The translations under genes and the position numbers were made by a program. Source: Pirellulales bacterium (GTDB lineage: Bacteria > Planctomycetota > Planctomycetia > Pirellulales > JAICIG01). From it: 64,000 nt of DNA. The stretch is from the NCBI GenBank assembly GCA_035533075.1, contig DATLUO010000039.1:1-64000 (forward strand), written 5' to 3'. A model generated the notes under the pieces. That model was not told where the DNA came from. It saw only the letters and a list, made by a program, of their open reading frames with translations, and ran no database searches. This document shows positions 33,534-41,981 of this stretch, piece by piece (positions within the stretch are counted from its first letter, which is position 1; every line of letters begins with the position of its first letter).

Positions 33534-34661
33534 CTAACTCGGCAGCAGCTTGCGAAATTCGGCGAACAGATAATCGCTGTCGTGCGGGCCGGCCGAGGCC
33601 TCGGGATGATATTGCACGCTAAAAGCCGGCAGCCCGCGGTGGCGGACGCCTTCAATCGTGTCGTCGTTCAAATTCCGGTGCGTCACCTCCAACTCCGCCG
33701 GCAATGACGACTCATCCACCGCAAAGCCATGGTTCTGGCAGGTAATCTCAACCGCGCCGGTGAGCTGGTTCAAAACAGGCTGGTTCGCTCCCCGATGGCC
33801 GAATTTGAGCTTGAACGTCCGCGCTCCGCAGGCCAGCGACAAAAGTTGATGCCCCAGGCAGATGCCGAAGACGGGCGCCTTGCCCAGCACTCCGCGGATG
33901 GTGTGGATGGCGTAAGTCAGCGGTTCCGGGTCGCCGGGGCCGTTGGAGAGGAAGATGCCGTCGGGCCGCTGGGCCAGCACTTCGTCGGCCGTCGCCGTGC
34001 CGGGCAGCACGGTCACACGGCAGCCCAGCGAACGCAAATGCCGGGCGATGTTCCATTTCATGCCGTAGTCGAGGGCCACCACGTGCGGCAACCGGGCGCT
34101 TTCGGGCGCGACGGTCTCTCCGCTCAGCTTCGACCAGGGGCTCAGCTCTTCGGTCCACGCACGGATGCCTTCGGGCACAACTTCCCGCACCAGGTCGCGG
34201 CCGACCAGTCCGGGACTTGCCTGGGCCTTGGCCACCAGGCTGCGGTCGTCGAGATCGACGGTCGACAGGACGCCTTTCATGACCCCTCGCGTGCGAAGCC
34301 GCCGCACCAAGGCCCGTGTGTCGATGCCGGCCAGCCCCACTACGCCGGCCGCCGCCAGATAATCATGCAAGTTGCCCGAAGCTCGGAAGTTGCTCGTTTG
34401 CCGGCTCAACTCGCGCACTACGAAGCCGGCGAGATGCGGACGCTGGCTCTCGACGTCTTCGCAGTTGACCCCGTAGTTGCCGATTTCGGGATAGGTCATC
34501 GTGACAATTTGCCCGCGATAGCTGGGATCGGTGACGATTTCCTGGTAGCCGGTCATCGACGTGTTGAAGCAGACTTCGCCATCGACTTCGCCGGCGGCGC
34601 CAAAGGAGACGCCGGCGTAAACAGTTCCGTCTTCGAGTGCGAGCTTGGCAGGTTGGGTCAT
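33534..34661 (-). CDS. carA: Carbamoyl-phosphate synthase small subunit (glutaminase)
   Basis: Hydrolyses glutamine and channels ammonia to CarB for pyrimidine and arginine synthesis. The 375-residue protein has the CarA N-domain (LALEDGTVYAGVSFGAAGEV, FNTSMTGYQEIVTDPSY, YPEIGNYGVN). The class I glutaminase domain carries nucleophile Cys in FGICLGHQLLSLA and the His-Glu pair in SVQYHPEASAGPHDS. The ATG at 34661 matches the family N-terminus. carB is not adjacent. The gene is preceded by a 265-nt structured leader. Confidence 0.97.
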   Translation of the reverse strand: MTQPAKLALEDGTVYAGVSFGAAGEVDGEVCFNTSMTGYQEIVTDPSYRGQIVTMTYPEIGNYGVNCEDVESQRPHLAGFVVRELSRQTSNFRASGNLHDYLAAAGVVGLAGIDTRALVRRLRTRGVMKGVLSTVDLDDRSLVAKAQASPGLVGRDLVREVVPEGIRAWTEELSPWSKLSGETVAPESARLPHVVALDYGMKWNIARHLRSLGCRVTVLPGTATADEVLAQRPDGIFLSNGPGDPEPLTYAIHTIRGVLGKAPVFGICLGHQLLSLACGARTFKLKFGHRGANQPVLNQLTGAVEITCQNHGFAVDESSLPAELEVTHRNLNDDTIEGVRHRGLPAFSVQYHPEASAGPHDSDYLFAEFRKLLPS

Positions 34662-34926
34662 GGTTCCGGATCTGCGGGCAGGGCGGCGGTGCTTAAAGTC
34701 GTCCAGTGGAGTTGCCCGATAGCTGTTTACGGCTGTGGGTCTCCGGGCGAAGCAAACCACGGTTTGCCAGTCCGGACAGCCTCTGATGAGGGCCCTTGTA
34801 CCGGCGAACAAGGGCCCTCAGTTTTTTTCTCCGCGCGACAAAAGTATACCCAGCCGGTCGGGCCGGGAAAAGTGGCGGCTTCGGGCCGGTCCCCGTAGCC
34901 CTTTCACTCCGCGAGACCCGTGGTTT
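34662..34926 (-). promoter_or_regulatory. Structured 5' leader of carA
   Basis: The 265 nt before carA contain three features, read on the minus strand. A possible -10 box TATACT lies at 34848-34843. A 13-bp perfect stem follows (TGAGGGCCCTTGT pairing across 34787-34820). Then comes a nested hairpin around GCAAACC/GGTTTGC (34752-34767) closed by TCCGG/CCGGA. Such leaders often mediate attenuation of pyrimidine genes, but I recognise no known PyrR site or riboswitch class. On the plus strand the 13-bp stem is followed by T7 (34822-34828), so it could also act as a terminator in that direction. Confidence 0.55.
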
Positions 34927-36672
34927 CTACTCGCCGGCGCCACGCAACCGAAGCACCGCTTCGATCGCGAGCTTGTCCGGATCGTCGGCCATGCGAAGCA
35001 CAAACCGGTCGAGCTGAGCGAGCAGATCGAGCAAGGCTTGCACGGCGGTTTCCGCTTCGGGGCGGCTGTGTCCTTGGCCGAGCATGTTTTGAGTGATCAA
35101 CAGCTCTTGATTGTCGGCCAAAATGGCGGCCAGCGGCGCGGCCTCGATGGTGAAAGCCGTGTTGTCCTTCAGCGCGGCGGCCGTTCCGCCCGGTTTCAAC
35201 GCATCGACGACCTGCCGCACGATTCCGACCGTCGAGCCAAGCACAAAATGATCGTCGATTCGGGCGCAGGCCGGGCCAAAGTTGTACTGCACGGGAGCCT
35301 TGTCCTTGGCCACCTTCGCGTTGTGCAGATACGCCGACTTGGAGATCGTCGTGCCTCGATACTCTTCGGTCGACAACAGCAACTGCGGCTTGCCCTGCTG
35401 TGCTCCCGTGATATTGACGATGCCGATGATCTTTTGATAGGCCATCAGCAGTTCGGGGGCGAAGTCGTCGGGGTGCTTGAGTTTGAACACCAGGCCGAAG
35501 GCCGGCAGCTTCAAGGCGGGCGTCGGTTTGTCGGCCCCATATTCCTGCCTAGCAACGATCAATTGCACGGGCGCGTCGAGCTCGCCGAGCACCTCCGGAC
35601 CAAAATCGCGGCCGGAGAAGAACAGCCCGAACTGCGTGTCGGCCTGGGCGAACCTGGCAACGACCGTTTCGTCGAACAACTCGTCGCGGGCCAGCCACAG
35701 ACCCGCCAAGTCGCGGAACATGGTGAAGGCGCCGATCGTGCCCGGCGGCATGAGCGCCGTTTCGTCGGCTTGGCGGGCAAAGAACCACGCCCGTGAAGCG
35801 CTCGTGGTCGAAGCCTGACGCGGCAGCTCCGTCCGCAGCCGCAAAGTATCGGCGTCATAGCTGACCGACGACGTCACGTAGGGGGCTTGCTTGATCGCTT
35901 CGATCACGCCGGCCAGCAACAGTTCGATCAGCGGATTGTCGGACCGTTTATTCAGCGCCTGTTGCACGTGGGCGTCTTGACGAAGGGCGGCGAGATTGAG
36001 CCACGACCAGCCGAGGGCCCCGGCAGGCTGCTTCGACCGGCACTGCGCGAACTCGGCGTTGGCGGCCAGATTCTTCGCGGCGGGGTCGCGATAACGGTCG
36101 ATCGCCGACTTCAGAACCTCCGACTTGTTGCTGATGAGGAGTAGGTCGTCGACGACGACGTGCATTGCGTCGCCACCGAAGCTCCAGCCGGTGAAGCCCT
36201 GGTACTCCTTGGATTTGACGGGCGATGGGCGGCCGTTCATTTTGGCGTCGGCCTCGATCAGTTCCGCCAGGGTACCGTTCAACTTGGCCAACAGGCCGGG
36301 ATTGCGGCTGCGGATGGCGATCAAGCCCGATTGGGTCGCCGGATCGAAATTCGCCGAAACGCCCCCGCCCAACAGATCACGCACGGCCGCCTCCCAGGTG
36401 GTTCCCAGCCGCGTTTCCAGCACTCCCACCACGGCCTGGAGCTGCTGATACTGATCGCTCCGCAGGTATTTTTGATAGCCTTCGACGTTTTCCAGCAGCT
36501 TGCGCGTCTTGGACGCCAGAGCGAAATCGAGCAGCGGTCCAGGATTGGCCAGCTCCGCATACCAAACCGCCGTTTCGGGCGCGAGCTTCGCCGCGTCGGT
36601 CGCTTGGCCACGGGCGACGGAATCACACAAACCAACCAGGCAAACCAGCAACAGAGCAAATCGGCGACGCAT
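34927..36672 (-). CDS. Secreted protein of unknown function (DUF3352-like)
   Basis: The 581-residue protein has a signal peptide (MRRRFALLLVCLVGLCDSVARGQ). It is followed by KLAPETAVWYAELANPGPLLDFALASKTRKL, a pattern of planctomycete extracellular proteins that I loosely associate with DUF3352-type domains. Two related halves seem present, each with a helix-strand layout (TQSGLIAIRSRNPGLLAKLNG; PAFGLVFKLKHPDDFAPEL) and a later HVVVDDLLLISNKSEVLKSA / HFVLGSTVGIVRQVVDAL. That internal symmetry suggests a duplicated domain. No enzyme motif is visible. It is divergent from the nucleotidyltransferase pair. Confidence 0.7.
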   Translation of the reverse strand: MRRRFALLLVCLVGLCDSVARGQATDAAKLAPETAVWYAELANPGPLLDFALASKTRKLLENVEGYQKYLRSDQYQQLQAVVGVLETRLGTTWEAAVRDLLGGGVSANFDPATQSGLIAIRSRNPGLLAKLNGTLAELIEADAKMNGRPSPVKSKEYQGFTGWSFGGDAMHVVVDDLLLISNKSEVLKSAIDRYRDPAAKNLAANAEFAQCRSKQPAGALGWSWLNLAALRQDAHVQQALNKRSDNPLIELLLAGVIEAIKQAPYVTSSVSYDADTLRLRTELPRQASTTSASRAWFFARQADETALMPPGTIGAFTMFRDLAGLWLARDELFDETVVARFAQADTQFGLFFSGRDFGPEVLGELDAPVQLIVARQEYGADKPTPALKLPAFGLVFKLKHPDDFAPELLMAYQKIIGIVNITGAQQGKPQLLLSTEEYRGTTISKSAYLHNAKVAKDKAPVQYNFGPACARIDDHFVLGSTVGIVRQVVDALKPGGTAAALKDNTAFTIEAAPLAAILADNQELLITQNMLGQGHSRPEAETAVQALLDLLAQLDRFVLRMADDPDKLAIEAVLRLRGAGE

Positions 36673-36929
36673 TCGGTTCTCCGTGAGAGACGGCGGGCAA
36701 CGGTGCGAAAAAGAGGGCGGTCGTCGGAATGTACCCGGAAGGTGGGCCGTGGGTTTCAAGTTTCTTGCGATCGAGCACGTCGACTATCGAACCCGCTTCC
36801 GTTTCCGTGTCGGTGGCCGCCTTCGACCGCCTCGGCGGCGGCCAGGCCCGTCAACGTCGCCATCGCCGTTGCCTGGAGCCGGACAGGTGCCCTACAATGG
36901 ATCAGTTCAGGTTCATACCAGGACGACCA

Positions 36930-37127
36930 ATGATTGCACACATGCCTCCCGCCGATTACGTGGATCCGGTTATCGAGGTTTACAAGAAGGACGTTGACCG
37001 TTCGTTGCTGCGCGAGAATCTGAAACTCAGCGTCGCGGAGAGGTTCGAAAAGTTCATGCATTTTATGAACTTTGCAGCCGAGCTGCGAGAAGCAGGAGCG
37101 TCGCGCGAGGCTCGGCGCAGCGAATGA
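36930..37127 (+). CDS. Small protein coupled to a nucleotidyltransferase
   Basis: The 65-residue protein has PADYVDPVIEVYKKDVDRSLLRENLKLSVAERF and ends FAAELREAGASREARRSE. The D-V-D-R-S-L-L-R-E-N-L-K-L-S-V-x-E-R motif is one I recall in small proteins that precede nucleotidyltransferase genes in many bacteria. Its stop overlaps the next start (ATGA at 37124-37127). Start choice (36930, or 36942) is uncertain. The pair resembles small toxin-antitoxin-like modules, with this protein as possible partner or antidote. Confidence 0.65.
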   Translation: MIAHMPPADYVDPVIEVYKKDVDRSLLRENLKLSVAERFEKFMHFMNFAAELREAGASREARRSE

Positions 37128-37624
37128 GCCTCACGTTTGAAGCATTGTTGCCCGTCTTGGTGAAGGGCGAGGTGCAATTCATCGTTATCGGTGGAGTGGC
37201 GGGCATCGCGCACGGCGCGGCCCGCGCGACGTACGACGTTGATGTTGTCTATGCACGCGCCCCGGAAAACATCCGGCGTTTGGTGGCCGCCCTCGAATCG
37301 CATCAGCCGTACCTTCGCGGCGTGCCGCCTGGATTGCCGTTCAAATGGGACGAGCCGACCGTGCAGGCGGGACTGAATTTTACGCTGACCACCAAGATCG
37401 GCGACCTTGACTTGCTGGCCGATGTCACTGGCGGCGGCTCGTATGAACAGGTGTTGCCATTTTCCGAGGAGTTGGAAGCGTTCGGCGTAAAGTGCCGTTT
37501 CGTGAGCCTCGAAAAACTCATCCAATTGAAGCGAGCCGCGGGACGCCCGAAGGATTTCGAGGCAATCGCCGAGCTGCAAGCGCTCTTAGAGGAGCGACGG
37601 TCGGGATCTGATGCCACCAGCTAA
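37124..37624 (+). CDS. Nucleotidyltransferase-fold protein (MNT/AbiEii-like)
   Basis: The 166-residue protein has the signature VIGGVAGIAHGAARATYDVDVVYA (GG, then H-G-x-x-R-x-T-x-D-x-D), with the two Asp that bind metal in pol-beta-type nucleotidyltransferases. The third acidic strand is in GDLDLLADV. The C-terminal part VSLEKLIQLKRAAGRPKDFEAIAEL is typical of this family, where it contacts the substrate. Such proteins add AMP or other nucleotides to proteins or RNA. It is translationally coupled to the small upstream gene. Confidence 0.85.
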   Translation: MSLTFEALLPVLVKGEVQFIVIGGVAGIAHGAARATYDVDVVYARAPENIRRLVAALESHQPYLRGVPPGLPFKWDEPTVQAGLNFTLTTKIGDLDLLADVTGGGSYEQVLPFSEELEAFGVKCRFVSLEKLIQLKRAAGRPKDFEAIAELQALLEERRSGSDATS

Positions 37625-37730
37625 GCATCGGCGGTCTTGATACGTCACGCCGCGCTCCGTTCTTTTGAAACTCGCCGCCCTCGCGTCGGGTATCTCTATC
37701 TGAACAGACCTAACTCCGGTGAGATGTGCG

Positions 37731-39122
37731 ATGGCGGCCCAAGCCCACGATGGATCGAATCCCCTGGCAGGCGTCGAACCCGCCTGGGCCTGGGCGCCTT
37801 ATCAGCCCGACGCCAAGACTCCCTGGACGCGCGAATTGGCCAGCCATCTTTATCGCAGGGCGGGCTTCGCCGCCCGTTGGGCCCAGCTCGAAGAGGCGCT
37901 CGCCGTGGGGTGCCAGGCGACCGTCGATCGCTTGCTGTCGGGCGGCCCCGACACAGAAAGCTTTTATCACGAGGCCGCGCGATCGGTCGAGTCGCTGCTG
38001 GGCTCGGGCAATCCACAACAATTAGCGGCCTGGTGGCTCTATGTGCTGGTCCACTCGCCGCACCCGTTGCGCGAGCGGCTCACGCTCTTTTGGCACGGTC
38101 ACTTCGCCACCTCGGCCGCCAAAGTGACCGATCTACGGATGATGTATGCCCAAAACTCGCTGTTCCGCCAGCACTCGCTCGGCCGCTTTGGGGCCATGCT
38201 CGACGACGTTTCCAAAGACCCGGCTATGCTCGTCTGGCTCGATGCGACCACCAATCACAAGGCCCGTCCGAACGAGAACTTTGCCCGCGAGGTGATGGAA
38301 CTCTTCTGCCTGGGTATCGGCAACTACAGCGAGCACGACGTTAAAGAGGCCGCCCGGTCGTTCACGGGCTGGGAATTGAGGCAAGAGAAGTTCCGCTTCA
38401 ACCGCTACCAACACGATGTCGGCCAGAAAACGGTGTTGGGCCAGACCGGCGCCTGGACCGGTGACGACGTGTTGCGAATCCTGCTCGGCCAGCCGGCGAC
38501 GGGCCGCTTTCTGGCGCGCAAGCTGTTTCGATATTTCGTCAGCGAGACCGCAGAGCCGCCCGCCGCCTTGCTTGAGCCTCTGGCCGCGGGGCTGCTCCAG
38601 CGCGATTATGATTTGGGTTGGCTCGTGCGCACCGTGCTTGGCTCGAATTTGTTTTATTCGCCCTATGCCGTGCGGCAGCGGGTCAAAGGGCCGGTGGAAT
38701 TGGCGGTGGGGCTGTTGCGATCGCTGGAGGCGTCGGTCAATACTTACGCGCTGCATGAAGACCTGCAGAAGCTGGGCCAGGGCCTTTTTTTTCCGCCGAA
38801 CGTGAAAGGCTGGGATGGCGGCACTGCCTGGATCAACTCCTCGACGCTCGTCGGACGCGCCAACCTGGTGTGGGCGATTGTGAGCGACGATGGCCGGATG
38901 AAAACTCGCGTCGTTGCGGACCGGCTGGCCGCCCTGGCCGGCGCCCCACAACCGGCGGCGAAGGCGGCGCGATTGGAAGAGTTGTTGTTGGCCTGTCCGC
39001 TGCCGGACGCCGTGCAAGTGCAGCTTGCCTCGATCGCCTCGGCCGGCGACGGCGGCGAGCGACAGCGGCTCGCGAGGCTGATTCACGCCGTCGCCACATT
39101 ACCAGAATATCAATTAGGGTAG
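37731..39122 (+). CDS. DUF1800 family protein
   Basis: The 463-residue protein follows the DUF1800 pattern: HLYRRAGFAARWAQLEEAL near the start, RERLTLFWHGHFATSAAKV, PNENFAREVMELFCLGIGNY, EAARSFTGWEL, and VKGWDGGTAWINSSTLVGRANL. No signal peptide is evident. DUF1800 genes are almost always followed, as here, by a DUF1501 gene; the two are presumed to act together at the cell surface or in export, but their chemistry is unknown. The ATG at 37731 is chosen; another lies four codons upstream. Confidence 0.92.
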   Translation: MAAQAHDGSNPLAGVEPAWAWAPYQPDAKTPWTRELASHLYRRAGFAARWAQLEEALAVGCQATVDRLLSGGPDTESFYHEAARSVESLLGSGNPQQLAAWWLYVLVHSPHPLRERLTLFWHGHFATSAAKVTDLRMMYAQNSLFRQHSLGRFGAMLDDVSKDPAMLVWLDATTNHKARPNENFAREVMELFCLGIGNYSEHDVKEAARSFTGWELRQEKFRFNRYQHDVGQKTVLGQTGAWTGDDVLRILLGQPATGRFLARKLFRYFVSETAEPPAALLEPLAAGLLQRDYDLGWLVRTVLGSNLFYSPYAVRQRVKGPVELAVGLLRSLEASVNTYALHEDLQKLGQGLFFPPNVKGWDGGTAWINSSTLVGRANLVWAIVSDDGRMKTRVVADRLAALAGAPQPAAKAARLEELLLACPLPDAVQVQLASIASAGDGGERQRLARLIHAVATLPEYQLG

Positions 39123-39155
39123 AAACAATACCTTGTCGGCCAGCCGTACTCGGAG

Positions 39156-40391
39156 ATGCAAATGCAAACGCGACGCAAGTTTCTGCAAACCACCCTTGGC
39201 GGCTCGATGCTGTTGTCGACCGGACTCAGCGCACCGGCCTTTCTGGCCCGCGCCGCCCACGCGGCCCAAGGCGCGTCGGGCGAAAAGGTGCTCATCGTCG
39301 TGCAGTTGAGCGGCGGCAACGACGGGCTGAACACCGTCGTGCCTTATGCCGACGAGGCCTACGAAAAAAACCGCATCGTGCTGCGAATACCCAAAGATCA
39401 GGTGCTGAAGATCGATTCGCAGGTGGGGCTGCACCCGCAGATGACCGGCTTCCGCAAGCTGATCGAGAGCGGCCGATTGGCCATCGCGCAGGGCGTCGGC
39501 TACCCAAACCCCGATCGCTCGCACTTTCGCTCGATGGATATCTGGCACACCGCCAGGCCCGAAGTCGAAGACAAGCGCGACGGTTGGCTGGGCCGCTGCC
39601 TCGATTGTTCGGCCGGTGCGGCGGGCGGCGATGTGCCCGCTCTCCATTTGGGCCCCAGCCCCTCGCCCTTGGCGCTGGCCAGCTTGAAAACGGCGGTGCC
39701 CTCCATCGAGTCGCTGGAAAGCTTTCGGCTCAGGGCCGACGGCGGCGCTTTGCCGCTGCCGTCGCTAAGCAAACTGGCCGAGGCGGCCCGGCCCGACGCG
39801 CCCGAGCTTTTGGAGTTGATGCGTCACAGCGCGCTTTACGCTTATGCTTCGAGCCAGGAAGTGCAACAGGTGCTCAAGCAAGAAAAAGAAGCCTCGCCGT
39901 ATCCCGCCTTCGCGTTGGCGCAAAAACTCAAGCAGATTGCGCAACTCATCGACGCCGGCCTGAAAACGCGAATCTATTATGTCTCGCACGACGGCTTCGA
40001 CACGCACGCCAACCAACTCGGCGGGCATGCCGCTCTGCTGGGCGAGCTTTCGGCTTCGGTCTCGGCTTTTGTGGAAGACCTGGCGCAGCGCGGCCAACTC
40101 GACCGCGTGCTCGTGCTGTGCTTCTCCGAATTCGGCCGGCGCGTGCGCGAAAACGCCAGTCAAGGCACCGACCACGGCACCGCCGCGCCGGTGTTTCTGG
40201 CCGGCGCCGGCGTGCAACCGGGCGTGATCGGCTCTCAGCCCAGCTTGACCGATCTGGACGGCGAGGGCGATTTGAAATTCCACACCGACTTCCGCCGCCT
40301 TTACGCCACGCTGCTCGAAAGCTGGCTCCGTTGCTCCAGCGAAGCCGTGCTGGGCAAGAAGTTCGAGCCGCTCGGCATCTTTAAAGCCTGA
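39156..40391 (+). CDS. DUF1501 family protein with Tat-type signal
   Basis: The 411-residue protein begins QTRRKFLQTTLGGSMLLSTG, a twin-arginine signal, so it is probably exported folded. The body matches DUF1501: VLIVVQLSGGNDGLNTVVPY, GLHPQMTGFRKLIESGRLA, VGYPNPDRSHFRSMDIWHTA, YVSHDGFDTHANQ, LCFSEFGRRVRENASQGTDHGTAAP. The Asp/His/Gly pattern resembles the alkaline-phosphatase/sulfatase fold, suggesting a metal-dependent hydrolase. It lies 33 nt after the DUF1800 gene. Confidence 0.94.
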   Translation: MQMQTRRKFLQTTLGGSMLLSTGLSAPAFLARAAHAAQGASGEKVLIVVQLSGGNDGLNTVVPYADEAYEKNRIVLRIPKDQVLKIDSQVGLHPQMTGFRKLIESGRLAIAQGVGYPNPDRSHFRSMDIWHTARPEVEDKRDGWLGRCLDCSAGAAGGDVPALHLGPSPSPLALASLKTAVPSIESLESFRLRADGGALPLPSLSKLAEAARPDAPELLELMRHSALYAYASSQEVQQVLKQEKEASPYPAFALAQKLKQIAQLIDAGLKTRIYYVSHDGFDTHANQLGGHAALLGELSASVSAFVEDLAQRGQLDRVLVLCFSEFGRRVRENASQGTDHGTAAPVFLAGAGVQPGVIGSQPSLTDLDGEGDLKFHTDFRRLYATLLESWLRCSSEAVLGKKFEPLGIFKA

Positions 40392-40402
40392 TATGGCACA
40401 CG

Positions 40403-40750
40403 TTCTCGCCGTCCTTCGCTACTTGGTGCGGCCCATGCATGCTCGAGCTGCCGCACATGGAAGATATCTGGAAAGCCAATCGAGCACGTGATGATTTCGC
40501 TATGCTCGTGGTCGGCCGCGAAGAAACCGACGACTCGGTAACGGAATTCAAGCATAAGCGGAACTACTCCTTTCCCATCGCGGCCGATCCGGAGGGTGCT
40601 GCATATTCGCTGTATGCGAAAGAATTGATTCCGCGAACCTATCTCATCATGCGGGACGGCACGATCTGCTTTGCCAGCACCGGTTTTCAAGAGGACGCTC
40701 TTGCGGCACTCAAGGCGGAACTCGCCAAACAGCTCGGTGCATCGCCCTAG
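40403..40750 (+). pseudogene. 5'-truncated TlpA/thioredoxin-like gene
   Basis: A frame starting only after the DUF1501 stop encodes FATWCGPCMLELPHMEDIW, the thioredoxin active-site CxxC (TGC at 40427 and 40436). It continues with the rest of a TlpA-type fold (DDFAMLVVGREETDD, FPIAADPEGAAYSLYA, IPRTYLIMRDG with the cis-Pro). No ATG, GTG or TTG precedes the active site in this frame, and the usual first strand (VVLVNF before ATWC) is missing. The first ATG (40439) lies inside the motif, after the CxxC. I read this as a relic of a longer secreted thioredoxin whose 5' part was lost, though a short product from 40439 is possible. Confidence 0.7.
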
Positions 40751-40881
40751 CCTGGATGCCCATAGTGCCGTATTCACCTAAAAGTCGGCCCCGCCGATCC
40801 AACGGGCTCGGGGACCCTTGCCGCGCCAACCAAGCAGCCCGGCTAAAGCCGGCTCAAGATTATTGATGATGTTCGTCCACC

Positions 40882-40901
40882 ACCAGCTAAAGCTGGTGGC
40901 A
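40882..40901. repeat. Perfect hairpin CCACCAGC-TAAA-GCTGGTGG
   Basis: An 8-bp perfect inverted repeat with a 4-nt loop, 55 nt downstream of the minus-strand MDR gene. A second small hairpin, CCGGCTAAAGCCGG, lies near 40840. No T-run follows on either strand, so termination is unproven. Confidence 0.7.
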
Positions 40902-40956
40902 AACACGACGGCTCTCGCGGAACAAAACAACTGCGAGCGCCGGCCCGCCCCGCAGC

Positions 40957-41979
40957 TCACTCCCCCACTTCGACCACCGCCTTGATGACGCCGCTTTCGG
41001 GCCGGGCGTACGTCGGAAAGACCACGATCAACTCGTCGAAGGCCGTGCGGTGCGTGATCCACGGGCCGGTGTCGAGCCGGCCCTCCTCGATCAGCCGGAT
41101 GATCCGCGCGAAATCCTTCGACAACGCGTTGCGCGAGCACAACAGCGTTCCCTCGGGACGGTGAAACACGGGATGGCGGAAACGCACCTCGTCGGTCGTG
41201 ATGCCGACGAACACCAGCCGTCCGGCGTGTGTGATCAGGCCGAAGGCGTTCGACATCGACGCGCAATTGCCGGTGGCATCGATCACCACGTCGGGCAAGT
41301 GGCCGTCGGTCAGCTCTCGCAACTGCGGTTCCAGGGCGTCGGACATTTCGAGCGTGTGCTCCACGCCCATCACGCGGCGGCAGAACTCCAGCCGCCCCGC
41401 GTTGACGTCGAGCATGATGATCTTGGCGCCGGAGAGCTTGGCGAACTCCAAGGTGGCCAGCCCGATGGGGCCGGCGCCGATGATCAAGCACGACTCCTCC
41501 GCCTTGAGCGCCGCCCGATCGACCGCGTGGCAACCGATGGCCAAAGTCTCAACCAAGGCAAGCTGCTCGAAGGCCAGTTGCCGCGAGACGTGCAGCTTTC
41601 GGGCGGGCACGAGAAAGCGGGGCCGCAAGCCGCCGTCGCAATGAACGCCGAGCGTCTGGTGCTTCTCGCAGCAGTTGGTGTGGCCGCGCAGGCAGGCATA
41701 GCACTTCTGGCAGTTGATATAAGGCTCGACCGAGCAGCGGTCGCCGGGCTGGACGTTGGTCACGTCGCTCGCCACGGCCAGCACTTCCACACCCAGCTCG
41801 TGGCCGGGAATCCGCGGATAGCTGAAGAACGGCATCTTGCCGAGATAGCCGCCGATGTCGGTGCCGCAGATGCCGACGGTATGCACCTTGACCAACGCTT
41901 CGCCGGGGCCGGGCTTCTCCGGTGCGGGCACGTCGACGCGCTTGAACTGCTTGGGAGCTTCCAACGAGATCGCCTTCAT
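40957..41979 (-). CDS. Zinc-dependent MDR alcohol dehydrogenase
   Basis: NAD(P)-dependent oxidoreductase of the medium-chain family. The 340-residue protein has catalytic zinc ligands Cys38 (GICGTDIGG) and His60-Glu61 (IPGHELGVEV). The four structural-zinc Cys are in NCQKCYACLRGHTNCC (Cys90, 93, 96, 104). The nucleotide site is GAGPIGLATLEFAK followed by LDVNAGRLEF (Asp suggests NAD). It resembles sorbitol/threonine dehydrogenase-type enzymes; the substrate is not predictable. Its ATG at 41979 lies 2 nt after the stop of the GTPase gene, with GAGG upstream, so the two form an operon. Confidence 0.9.
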   Translation of the reverse strand: MKAISLEAPKQFKRVDVPAPEKPGPGEALVKVHTVGICGTDIGGYLGKMPFFSYPRIPGHELGVEVLAVASDVTNVQPGDRCSVEPYINCQKCYACLRGHTNCCEKHQTLGVHCDGGLRPRFLVPARKLHVSRQLAFEQLALVETLAIGCHAVDRAALKAEESCLIIGAGPIGLATLEFAKLSGAKIIMLDVNAGRLEFCRRVMGVEHTLEMSDALEPQLRELTDGHLPDVVIDATGNCASMSNAFGLITHAGRLVFVGITTDEVRFRHPVFHRPEGTLLCSRNALSKDFARIIRLIEEGRLDTGPWITHRTAFDELIVVFPTYARPESGVIKAVVEVGE

Positions 41980-41981
41980 CA

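Noticed and set aside
34787-34828. Terminator for the minus-strand gene ending at 34927
   Set aside because: The stem is strong, but on the minus strand no T-run follows it; the T7 is on the plus-strand side, so it was kept as part of the carA leader.
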